Origin: an uncultured SAR86 cluster bacterium
GTDB taxonomy: Bacteria; Pseudomonadota; Gammaproteobacteria; Magnimaribacterales; D2472
Direction: 5' to 3'
Length of the DNA stretch: 56,876 nucleotides
Assembly (NCBI GenBank): GCA_902528215.1
Contig: CABZRR010000002.1
Location: 97,775-154,650, forward strand
Shown: piece after piece, positions 8,317-15,814 of the stretch
Numbering within the stretch: the stretch's first letter is position 1
Layout of the letters: each line of letters opens with the position of its first letter
Position numbers and translations under genes: made by a program
The notes under the pieces: generated by a model
Seen by the model: only the letters and a program-made list of their open reading frames with translations
What the model was told of the DNA's origin: nothing
Databases searched by the model: none

Positions 8317-9377
8317 AAAAACTTAGAATTGCCTTTTGTGGTCTTGGAAATGCCGCATCCTTTTATTTTGAAAAATTAAAAAAATTTTCTAATGAAGGAT
8401 CAATTGAGCTTATTGCAGGTTTTGATTCTGATGTTTCTCAAATTAAAAACTGGGAAAGTAAAACTAACATTCCTAGCTTTCAAGAAATCAATAAAGTATC
8501 TGATATGGATATTGATCTCGTGATTGTAACTACTCCCTCGGGCAGTCATACTCAAGATTCATTTTCATTTCTTAAACGAGGAGTAAATGTATTATGCGAA
8601 AAACCCATAGGGTTAATTATTGACGATATCAATTCAAATATTAAATATGCCCAAGATCAAAATTTAGAATATGGTGGGGTTTTTCAAAATCGGTTTAATA
8701 AACCTATTTCATTTGTCAAAAATAAAATTGAGGAGGGAGTTTTTGGAAGAATTATTTCATCATCTGTAAAGCTTCAATGGAGTCGTCCACAATCATATTA
8801 TGAAGATGGTTGGCACGGTACTTGGCTTCATGATGGAGGAGTTATTAATCAACAAGCTATTCATCACATAGATGCCTTATTTTTTCTTTTAGGTGATCCA
8901 AATGAAATGATGGGATTTTCAGGGAACGTTATGAATCAATTAGAGGCAGAAGATACTTTTGTAGGCGCAGGAACTTTATCAAAAGGTGGCTTTTTCACAA
9001 TTGAAGCATCAACAGCAATTAGACCTGATGACCTTCAAGCTTCTATAGAAATCATTGGCTCAGATGCACAAGTTGGAATTGGCGGCCCCGCTATTAATAA
9101 CTTAGATTATTTCATTGAAAAAGGTATGCCAGCCTCTGAGGAGGTCCTCGAAACTAATTCAGAGAAAGTAATTAATGGTTTTGGAAACGGTCACATGAAA
9201 ATGCTTCAAAAAATTATAGATCATTGGGAGCACTTTCAAGAATTAAAACTGCCAATAACTGCTTCAGAATCGTTAAATGCCGTTCAAGCGGTACATTGTT
9301 TTTATCGCTCAGTAGAAGATAACAAAGTAACAAATTTTGAAATTGGGTTAGGTTCAAATAAACTTGGGCGAAAATAG
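8313..9377 (+). CDS. Gfo/Idh/MocA family oxidoreductase
   Basis: NAD(P)-dependent sugar or polyol dehydrogenase, 354 residues. N-terminal Rossmann fold begins KLRIAFCGLGNAA; CEKPIG near residue 93 is the family hallmark; GGVINQQAIHHIDAL carries the probable catalytic His/Asp. The C-terminal half is the usual alpha/beta dimerisation domain. Start is a TTG at 8313 overlapping the previous TGA (TTGA); no better start fits, because the protein begins at the normal point with it. Together with the cytidylyltransferase and glycosyltransferase just upstream it probably oxidises a sugar nucleotide or free sugar in making an unusual glycan residue. Substrate not deducible. Confidence 0.87.
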   Translation: MKKLRIAFCGLGNAASFYFEKLKKFSNEGSIELIAGFDSDVSQIKNWESKTNIPSFQEINKVSDMDIDLVIVTTPSGSHTQDSFSFLKRGVNVLCEKPIGLIIDDINSNIKYAQDQNLEYGGVFQNRFNKPISFVKNKIEEGVFGRIISSSVKLQWSRPQSYYEDGWHGTWLHDGGVINQQAIHHIDALFFLLGDPNEMMGFSGNVMNQLEAEDTFVGAGTLSKGGFFTIEASTAIRPDDLQASIEIIGSDAQVGIGGPAINNLDYFIEKGMPASEEVLETNSEKVINGFGNGHMKMLQKIIDHWEHFQELKLPITASESLNAVQAVHCFYRSVEDNKVTNFEIGLGSNKLGRK

Positions 9378-9383
9378 GTTTTA

Positions 9384-10532
9384 ATGCCATTTCTCAAGTC
9401 CAGTATTTTCTTTATCAAATTAATTTTTATTCCAGTTAGAGTTGATTTTATATTTGTTTCACTGAATCATTTTAATAGATCCTATGGAAAAAATGGTTTT
9501 TTGGAACCAATCAAAGAGGACATAAAGAAATCTAATAAATCTTATTTATACTTTGAAGATACAGATTTAAGAGGAGCATATAGCAAATTTCCACGGTCTG
9601 ACGAGGCTATTGGATTTGACTTTATAACATTCTGCTTAATTGTTTTAAGAAAAGTCGGCATACCGCATCACACTTCAGTAAAATTTTTGAGAGCAGTCTT
9701 CTTTAGGAACTTAGATTATAAATTTTTAATTAATATGGCAGGCTATACTCTCAGTTTTTTTGCTGAAATGTTTCCAACTAGAACACATTTTGAACTTCAA
9801 CATGGGTTGATATTTAATAATAGAGAGTGGTGGATGATTAATGACTGGAACAAATTTCAAAATTGTGGATTATTACTTAATGGAAAAGGATCTAAGGAAA
9901 TACTTCTATCAAATAAAGCTTACGTTTCTAAAGAATCATCTAAACTTCTAATTAGTGGAATCAAAAATATTAAAAAAGATTATTTTCCTGATAATCAAAT
10001 GAAAAACATTCTCTTTACCGAGCAAATTACTATTGACAACAATAGCCTTGAGATTGAGGAGTACATTAATTTTATTAGCTCAATTCTTACAAACAACATT
10101 GAGTTCATAAGATCCCACAATATATCTATTTATATAAAGGAGCATCCTCGCATTCCTAAATCTTTAAATGCAAGATACTCTAATTTTGAATTTGTCAAAG
10201 ATATAAAGGAATTTGAACATAATTCTTTTTTTGCTCATTTAACATTTAATTCTTCATCTGTTTTTGAATTTTCCCTAATGGGAATTCCATCTATTATTAT
10301 TGATGGTTTGTTGAGGAGAGATCCAAAATTTCTTTTTAATGTATATAAAATGCCAACCACAGATCTAGTAATAAATAAAAATACTTCATTTGCAGAAATT
10401 ATAAAAAGTCTCGAAGACGATAAGTATTATCGAAATAAATCTAATGAAGTTGAAAGGTGGGCATATCAATTTAGTGAAGATTATAATTCCGAGATTATTG
10501 CTGAAATCATTGATGGTAAAAATTCTTCATAG
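9384..10532 (+). CDS. Putative GT-B-type surface polysaccharide transferase
   Basis: 382 residues; I do not recognise a named family. It is very AT-rich like its neighbours. Features resembling GT-B transferases of capsule, sialyl or teichoic type are ELQHGLI near residue 138, a Lys-Glu-His-Pro motif (IYIKEHPR) near 250, and FNSSSVFEFSLMGIPSIII near 290, where GT-B enzymes hold the donor. A short hydrophobic N-terminus (about residues 5-28) could touch the membrane. It lies 6 bp after the Gfo/Idh gene in the same direction. A transferase acting on the CMP-linked sugar made by this block is a reasonable guess but is inference only. Confidence 0.6.
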   Translation: MPFLKSSIFFIKLIFIPVRVDFIFVSLNHFNRSYGKNGFLEPIKEDIKKSNKSYLYFEDTDLRGAYSKFPRSDEAIGFDFITFCLIVLRKVGIPHHTSVKFLRAVFFRNLDYKFLINMAGYTLSFFAEMFPTRTHFELQHGLIFNNREWWMINDWNKFQNCGLLLNGKGSKEILLSNKAYVSKESSKLLISGIKNIKKDYFPDNQMKNILFTEQITIDNNSLEIEEYINFISSILTNNIEFIRSHNISIYIKEHPRIPKSLNARYSNFEFVKDIKEFEHNSFFAHLTFNSSSVFEFSLMGIPSIIIDGLLRRDPKFLFNVYKMPTTDLVINKNTSFAEIIKSLEDDKYYRNKSNEVERWAYQFSEDYNSEIIAEIIDGKNSS

Positions 10533-10565
10533 AAATATTCACATAGGAAATCAATATTTTAGGTT

Positions 10566-10571
10566 TATAAT
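10566..10571 (+). promoter_or_regulatory. Possible -10 element before the DAHP-synthase-like gene
   Basis: TATAAT lies 29 bases upstream of the ATG at 10600 in the only 67-base gap of this block. No convincing -35 is seen at 16-18 bases, so this is weak. In DNA this AT-rich such hexamers arise by chance. Confidence 0.3.
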
Positions 10572-10599
10572 AACTTTAAGTTAATGTCTGAGATTGTAA

Positions 10600-11484
10600 A
10601 TGGCTAAGATTGAAAATAAATTTCCTGGTAAAGATGTATCTCCAGACGATTTAAAAACAAAAATACCATTGGTTGCTAATTACTCATCAAAAGCTTTTAA
10701 AGTTGCTGGCGTTACCTTTAATGGCAAGAAAATACCTGTAATGGCCGGTCCTAATATGGTTGAGTCTGAGGAATTGATAGTTAAGACTGCAAAGGCCGTC
10801 AAAAAAGCTGGCGCATCCTTTCTCAGGGGCGGTGCTTTCAAGCCATTAAGCTTTCCTTACAGAAGTAAAAAATATAATGAATCAGGCCTTGATGGTTTAA
10901 AGTGGCTTTCTGTTGCTAGGAAAGAGGCATCTATACCGGTAATCACGGAAATTATGGAATCTAAATATTTAGATCATATGATTGATGTAGCTGATATCAT
11001 GCAGATTGGGTCAAGAAATATGCAAAATTACCCTCTTATCACTGATGTTGCCTCAACAGGAAAACCAATAATGTTAAAGCGGCATTATGGCGCATCTCTG
11101 AGAGATTGGTTGGGAGCTGCAGAGTATGCACTAGTTGCAGGTTGTAAACACATTATATTATGTGAAAGGGGCATGTCTGTTGCGCATACTCATAAATCCT
11201 CATCTAGATATTTACTTGATCTTCAAGTCATTCCAGCAATTAAGGAACTCTCGTCAATTTCTGTTGCTTCAGATCCATCCCATGCTACATTTTGGAGAGA
11301 TTGGGTCCCGTCAATGTCACTTGCTTCAATATCTGCGGGTGCTGATTCAATTATGATAGAAGTACATCCCGATCCTGAGAATGCTGCTGTTGATCCCCTT
11401 CAGCCAATAAACTTCAAATCATTTCAAGGTTTGATGAATCAGATGGATAAAACGGCAAAAGCTGTTTCAAGAAAAATTTTGTAA
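10600..11484 (+). CDS. DAHP synthase (type I-beta)-like aldolase with Asn in place of the metal Cys
   Basis: Homologous to 3-deoxy-D-arabino-heptulosonate 7-phosphate synthase, which joins PEP to erythrose 4-phosphate. 294 residues: a 45-residue N-terminal extension, then a TIM barrel. DAHP-type motifs are LRGGAFKP, QIGSRNMQN, LKRHYGAS, ILCERG, SDPSHAT and IMIEVHPDPE. The family motif AGPCS reads AGPNM: Asn52 replaces the Cys metal ligand, while His228, Glu254 and Asp265 remain, spaced like the ligands of the Thermotoga enzyme. Asn at this site is known from metal-independent KDO-8-phosphate synthases. It overlaps the AroE-like gene by one base. It may supply the shikimate pathway or make another deoxy-ulosonate; context favours glycan chemistry. 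Confidence 0.85.
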   Translation: MAKIENKFPGKDVSPDDLKTKIPLVANYSSKAFKVAGVTFNGKKIPVMAGPNMVESEELIVKTAKAVKKAGASFLRGGAFKPLSFPYRSKKYNESGLDGLKWLSVARKEASIPVITEIMESKYLDHMIDVADIMQIGSRNMQNYPLITDVASTGKPIMLKRHYGASLRDWLGAAEYALVAGCKHIILCERGMSVAHTHKSSSRYLLDLQVIPAIKELSSISVASDPSHATFWRDWVPSMSLASISAGADSIMIEVHPDPENAAVDPLQPINFKSFQGLMNQMDKTAKAVSRKIL

Positions 11485-12308
11485 TGAAAGAAGCTTTTAT
11501 AATTGGCAAAGACGTTTCCAAAGGAGCAAGATCTCCAATTTTATGGAATGCTTGTTTTGAACATTTCAAAATTGATGCAAGCATGGTAGCGATAGACATA
11601 GAAAGCAATACTGAGTTAGTCGCCTTTTTAAATCAGCAAGTAAATAACTCGGATTTCCTTGGAGCCGCGGTAGCATCTCCAATTAAAGAAAATGTTTCAC
11701 AATTCTTTATAGAAAATTTTAAAATTGATTTTTATGGCCCAGCAAATTGTTTTTATAAAAGCGATGACAAGTTTATAATTTTAAATACAGATACTTTGGC
11801 AGCATTAGAAACCATAAGCATAAACTTTCCCAATTTAAATTTTTCTGATATTGCAATTTTAGGTTCTGGAGCGGTTGCGAAATCAATGGCCTATAACTTA
11901 CGTGATCATCAAGCAACAAAAACTATATATGCGAGGTCAAAGGCGCATTATGAAACCTTTAAGGGTTTTAATTTCAAGTTTAAGGAATTTTCAAATATCA
12001 ACAACAATTTCGATGAGCACGAAGTCATTGTAAATTGCACTGATGTTGGAAGGGATGGGAGCAACATTGAGTCTCCTATTGATATTAACATTATATTAGC
12101 TACAAATGCTAAAAATCAGTTTGTTTTCGATGTTAATTATATAAATGGACCATCAGCCCTTTTAAAAGCTTGTTCTTCAGCTGGAATTCAAAATGTTGAT
12201 GGTTCAAGAATGAATCTTATGCAAGCTGCAATAGCTTTTGGTCACTCTAATAAACTTATTGACTCAAAAGATGAAATTCTTGGAGTTATGGAAGCCGCAA
12301 TAATTTAA
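11484..12308 (+). CDS. Shikimate dehydrogenase-like protein with altered substrate site
   Basis: 274 residues, the usual AroE length; ATG shares one base with the preceding stop. AroE reduces 3-dehydroshikimate with NADPH. Compared by eye with E. coli AroE, catalytic Lys68 (SPIKENV), Asn88, Asp103 (LNTD) and the C-terminal Gln (MNLMQAA) are kept, as is the nucleotide loop LGSGAVAKS. However Ser14 of SxSP is Ala15 (GARSP), and the NVT of NVTxPxK is AVA (Ala62, Ala64). These are shikimate carboxylate/hydroxyl contacts, so the substrate may differ. Pairing with a DAHP-synthase-like gene suggests a two-enzyme branch. It could still be the cell's ordinary AroE if no other copy exists. Confidence 0.8.
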   Translation: MKEAFIIGKDVSKGARSPILWNACFEHFKIDASMVAIDIESNTELVAFLNQQVNNSDFLGAAVASPIKENVSQFFIENFKIDFYGPANCFYKSDDKFIILNTDTLAALETISINFPNLNFSDIAILGSGAVAKSMAYNLRDHQATKTIYARSKAHYETFKGFNFKFKEFSNINNNFDEHEVIVNCTDVGRDGSNIESPIDINIILATNAKNQFVFDVNYINGPSALLKACSSAGIQNVDGSRMNLMQAAIAFGHSNKLIDSKDEILGVMEAAII

Positions 12309-12330
12309 ATACAGCAGATTCAATTATTGA

Positions 12331-12336
12331 TATACT
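12331..12336 (+). promoter_or_regulatory. Probable -10 element of tRNA-Cys
   Basis: TATACT ends 9 bases before the mature tRNA 5' end, which would place the transcription start around 12343. The -35 region 17 bases upstream is not a good match. Confidence 0.4.
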
Positions 12337-12345
12337 TTTCGCAGT

Positions 12346-12419
12346 GGCTGGATGGCAGAGTGGTTATGCAGCGGCCTGCAAAGCCGTTTACGCCGGTTCG
12401 ATTCCGGCTTCAGCCTCCA
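12346..12419 (+). tRNA. tRNA-Cys (GCA)
   Basis: 74 bases including an encoded CCA. The acceptor stem GGCTGGA pairs with TTCAGCC (one G-T), discriminator T as in bacterial tRNA-Cys. The anticodon stem GCGGC/GCCGT encloses loop CTGCAAA with anticodon GCA at 12378-12380. The T arm is GCCGG-TTCGATT-CCGGC. It stands between the AroE-like gene and wzz and has no neighbouring tRNA. No integrase or attachment-site duplication is seen beside it. Confidence 0.95.
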
Positions 12420-12513
12420 CAGCTGATGTTAATTATATTTATAATACGAAGATTTTAAATGTCACATATAAAGAATTTTTTAGTTTAAAATAAACTAAAT
12501 AGTTATTTATAAT

Positions 12514-13455
12514 ATGAATCAATTAAATCAAACTGATAGCATATCTCCAGAAGATCAAGAGGAATTAAATCTAAAAGAAATTTTTGAAATAATTTGGAAA
12601 GGTAAAACTAGTATTGCTCTTCTCTCATTTATATTTTTTCTTGGCTCTATATTCTTTGCTTTAACTGCGACTCATTTGTGGACTTCATCAAGTACGCTAA
12701 CTGTAGTTGCTGATTCTAATATTGGTTCAAGCAGATCCTCTGCAATGTCTGGATTGGCAGGCATAGCTGGGATAAGTTTAGCTGCTGCAAATGCCGGACC
12801 TGATCGCACAGAAGTTGCTGTAGCAACAATTAAATCAAGAGATTTTTTAAAACACTTGTTAGAATTTGAAAATATTTTACCCAATTTAATGGCTGCTAAG
12901 TCATTCGATAAAAATAAAGAAAAGATTAAATATGATGAAGAGATTTATGATTTAAAAAATGGTTGGAAAATAGAAGAGCCATCATATTTAGATGCCATGA
13001 AAATGTATGATGAGATTGTTTCCGTCTCTGTTAATAGAAAAACGCAGTTTTTAAACGTGTCCGTAATTCATGTTTCACCTGTATTTGCATATGATCTTCT
13101 GTCATTAATTATAAAAGAAACAAATTCACTTCAAAGGAATAGAGATTTAGAAGAGGCTGAAATAACCCTTGGCTATTTGTATAAGGAGCTTGAAAAAACT
13201 CAAGATGTTGATCTTAGATTGTCTATAAATCAACTAATAGAATCTCAAATGAAGAAAAAAATGCTGGCTAGGGTTAAAACTAATTATTTACTAGAACCTC
13301 TTGATCTTCCATACGTTCCTGAGCAACGAACAAGCCCAAGGAGAACATTTATTGTGCTAATTGGATCCATGATTGGTTTTGTTTTGGGAATACTTATAAA
13401 TTTATTAAGCTTTTATGGATTGGGACGAGTAAATATTTTAAGTACTAAAGATTAA
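12514..13455 (+). CDS. wzz: Wzz-type polysaccharide chain-length determinant
   Basis: Inner-membrane polysaccharide co-polymerase, 313 residues. A cytoplasmic N-terminus (LNLKEIFEIIWKGK) leads to TM1 at about 33-55, a periplasmic region of about 225 residues with helical content, a Pro-rich stretch (LPYVPEQRTSPRR) and TM2 at about 285-303. This is the Wzz/PCP-1 layout, and there is no C-terminal tyrosine kinase domain as in Wzc. Two hexapeptide-like Ala/Gly-rich stretches (SGLAGIAGISLAAANAG) sit near residue 80, as in many Wzz proteins. It heads the polysaccharide run after tRNA-Cys and probably sets chain length with the EpsG-like polymerase at 24335. No clear ribosome-binding site precedes the ATG. 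Confidence 0.87.
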   Translation: MNQLNQTDSISPEDQEELNLKEIFEIIWKGKTSIALLSFIFFLGSIFFALTATHLWTSSSTLTVVADSNIGSSRSSAMSGLAGIAGISLAAANAGPDRTEVAVATIKSRDFLKHLLEFENILPNLMAAKSFDKNKEKIKYDEEIYDLKNGWKIEEPSYLDAMKMYDEIVSVSVNRKTQFLNVSVIHVSPVFAYDLLSLIIKETNSLQRNRDLEEAEITLGYLYKELEKTQDVDLRLSINQLIESQMKKKMLARVKTNYLLEPLDLPYVPEQRTSPRRTFIVLIGSMIGFVLGILINLLSFYGLGRVNILSTKD

Positions 13456-13485
13456 TACTCGAATCTATTATACTTTAAACCTAAT

Positions 13486-14760
13486 ATGCAACTTGAAGAT
13501 ATCAAACTTGGGATAGTTGGGCTAGGGTATGTTGGCTTGCCTTTATGTGTTGAGTTTGCAAAAGAAATGCCTGTAATTGCATATGATATAAATCTTGAAA
13601 GAGTTAATGAGTTGCTTGATGGTATGGATAATACTCTTGAGGTAAAGTCTGAAGATATAATTAATCAAACTAATTTAAAGTTCTCAAATGAAATTGAAGA
13701 TTTAAAAGAATGTAATTGCTATATAGTAACTGTTCCCACTCCTATTGATTCATTAAATCAACCAAATTTAGAGTCTCTACTTAACGCATCAAGAATGCTT
13801 GGAAAAATTTTAAATAAAGGAGACTTAATTATATTTGAATCAACTGTTTATCCTGGAGCGACAGAGGAGGATTGTGCACCAGTTATAGAAAAATATTCTG
13901 GTCTAAAATTAAATAAAGATTTTTTTCTTGGCTACAGCCCAGAAAGAATTAATCCTGGTGATAAAACGCACACAGTAAGACATATAGTAAAAATTACATC
14001 TGGCTCAACACCAGAAATAGCTAATCTTGTCGACGATCTTTATTCAAAAATTATTGAAGCAGGTACTTATAAGGCCTCATCAATTAAGGTTGCTGAAGCA
14101 GCAAAAGTAATTGAAAATACTCAACGAGATTTAAATATTGCTTTGATCAATGAGCTTGCGCTAATATTCAATAGACTTGAAATTGACACAAAGGAAGTGC
14201 TTGATGCTGCAGGTACTAAATGGAATTTTCTTCCATTTCGACCAGGCTTAGTAGGTGGTCATTGCATTGGAGTTGATCCATACTACCTCACAAAAAAAGC
14301 GGAATCAGTGGGCTATAATCCTGAAATAATTCTAGCGGGAAGAAAATTAAATGATCAAATGGCTTATTATGTTGCAGATAGGTCAATCCTCTTTATGAAA
14401 TCAATAGACTGTGATATCAAATCATCCTCAGTTTTAATTATGGGCCTTACATTCAAAGAAAACTGTCCAGATACCAGAAACTCAAAGGTATTTGACATTG
14501 TCGATAAATTTACTAAATCAGGTGTCGAAACTCATGTATATGATCCATGGATTTTATCTCATGATATTGATTTAGCAAAAAATGTAAGTTTAGTTGATTT
14601 TCCTAATTCTAATTTTTATGACTGTATAATTTTAGCAGTTGCGCATGATGAGTTTAGTAAACTTGGTATTTCAAAAATACGATCATTCGGAAAAAAACAA
14701 AGCATCATATATGATCTAAAATATATGTTTTCAGCAGAGGATACTGATCTTCGTTTATAA
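13486..14760 (+). CDS. tviB: UDP-N-acetyl-D-glucosamine 6-dehydrogenase (TviB/WbpO type)
   Basis: Oxidises C6 of a UDP-HexNAc to the uronic acid with two NAD+. 424 residues, close to TviB (425). The Rossmann motif [14 protein letters not shown] is at the N-terminus; the catalytic Cys lies in [14 protein letters not shown], the form typical of the WbpO/TviB branch rather than Ugd. The C-terminal UDP-binding domain has [15 protein letters not shown]. It is followed 14 bp later by a TviC/WbpP epimerase, the same pair that makes UDP-GalNAcA for Vi antigen in Salmonella and O6 antigen in Pseudomonas. A TATACT at 13469-13474 suggests a local promoter with a very short leader. Confidence 0.92.
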   Translation: MQLEDIKLGIVGLGYVGLPLCVEFAKEMPVIAYDINLERVNELLDGMDNTLEVKSEDIINQTNLKFSNEIEDLKECNCYIVTVPTPIDSLNQPNLESLLNASRMLGKILNKGDLIIFESTVYPGATEEDCAPVIEKYSGLKLNKDFFLGYSPERINPGDKTHTVRHIVKITSGSTPEIANLVDDLYSKIIEAGTYKASSIKVAEAAKVIENTQRDLNIALINELALIFNRLEIDTKEVLDAAGTKWNFLPFRPGLVGGHCIGVDPYYLTKKAESVGYNPEIILAGRKLNDQMAYYVADRSILFMKSIDCDIKSSSVLIMGLTFKENCPDTRNSKVFDIVDKFTKSGVETHVYDPWILSHDIDLAKNVSLVDFPNSNFYDCIILAVAHDEFSKLGISKIRSFGKKQSIIYDLKYMFSAEDTDLRL

Positions 14761-14774
14761 TCCTCTTCTTAAAG

Positions 14775-15803
14775 ATGTCAGATTACAATAGTTTAAAAAA
14801 CCATCTTCTTACCAATCAAAATACATGGTTAATTACAGGTGTCGCTGGCTTTATTGGTAGCAACCTTCTCGAACAACTCATAAACTTAAATCAAATTGTT
14901 ATAGGCATGGATAACTTGAGTACTGGAAAGAAAAAAAATTTAGATGATATTAAAAGTTCGTGCACAGACAAACTTTGGTCAAACTTTACTTTTATTAAGG
15001 GAGATATTTGTGATCTTGATCTCTGTTATAAAGCTTGTCAGGATGTCGATTTCGTTTTGCATCAAGCTGCTCTAGGATCAGTACCTCGATCAATTTCAGA
15101 CCCTATAAATACCAACTCATCAAATATTAATGGATTTTTAAATATTCTTTTAGCTTCAAAAGATTCATCAGTAAAGAGTTTTACTTATGCTGCAAGTAGC
15201 TCAACATATGGCGATCATCCAGATCTGCCTAAAGTAGAGGATAAAATTGGAAGACCACTTTCACCTTATGCAATTACAAAGTATGTAAATGAGTTATACG
15301 CTGAAATTTTTGCAAGAGCATATTCGTTTCAATCTATTGGATTGAGATACTTTAATGTATTTGGGAAAAGACAAGACCCTTTAGGAGCGTATGCAGCTGT
15401 TATTCCAAAGTGGATTTATGCAATTTTAAATCAAGAAAGGTTATACATTAATGGTAATGGAGAGACTAGTCGTGATTTTTGTTATATTGATAATGCTGTT
15501 CAAGCAAATATTTTGGCAGCTCTTAGCCCGTCAAAGTTTCGAAATAATGTATACAATGTGGCTGTTGGAGATAGGACAAGTCTAAATGAACTTTTTTTTA
15601 TTTTAAAGAATGCTATTAAAAAAGAAGGGGTTTTGTATAAGTTTGAACCTGAATATAGAGAATTTAGAGCAGGAGACGTAATGCATTCTCAAGCATCTAT
15701 TCAAAAAATTTCTGAAAATCTGGGATATAAACCTCAATTTAAAATTAAAGAGGGCATAAGTGAGAGTATTAAATGGTATATGACTAATTTAAAAGATGGC
15801 TGA
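14775..15803 (+). CDS. tviC: UDP-GlcNAc(A) 4-epimerase (TviC/WbpP type)
   Basis: Extended short-chain dehydrogenase, 342 residues (TviC 348). The opening [20 protein letters not shown] is closely TviC/WbpP-like, with the GxxGxxG NAD loop. Catalytic Ser and Tyr-x3-Lys are in [11 protein letters not shown] and [11 protein letters not shown]. It inverts C4 of UDP-GlcNAc or UDP-GlcNAcA, giving the galacto sugar. With the preceding dehydrogenase it should deliver UDP-GalNAcA to the polysaccharide. The AsnB-like gene at 22386 may amidate that uronic acid. Named by homology and pairing; which of the two possible substrates is used first cannot be told. Confidence 0.92.
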   Translation: MSDYNSLKNHLLTNQNTWLITGVAGFIGSNLLEQLINLNQIVIGMDNLSTGKKKNLDDIKSSCTDKLWSNFTFIKGDICDLDLCYKACQDVDFVLHQAALGSVPRSISDPINTNSSNINGFLNILLASKDSSVKSFTYAASSSTYGDHPDLPKVEDKIGRPLSPYAITKYVNELYAEIFARAYSFQSIGLRYFNVFGKRQDPLGAYAAVIPKWIYAILNQERLYINGNGETSRDFCYIDNAVQANILAALSPSKFRNNVYNVAVGDRTSLNELFFILKNAIKKEGVLYKFEPEYREFRAGDVMHSQASIQKISENLGYKPQFKIKEGISESIKWYMTNLKDG

Positions 15804-15814
15804 ACGCTAAAAAA

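Noticed and set aside
12346-12419. tRNA-Cys as an integration site for a genomic island
   Set aside because: No integrase gene and no repeat of the tRNA 3' end was noticed in the flanking region.
12420-12513. JUMPstart/ops element before the polysaccharide genes
   Set aside because: No ops-like GGCGGTAG core is present in the leader.
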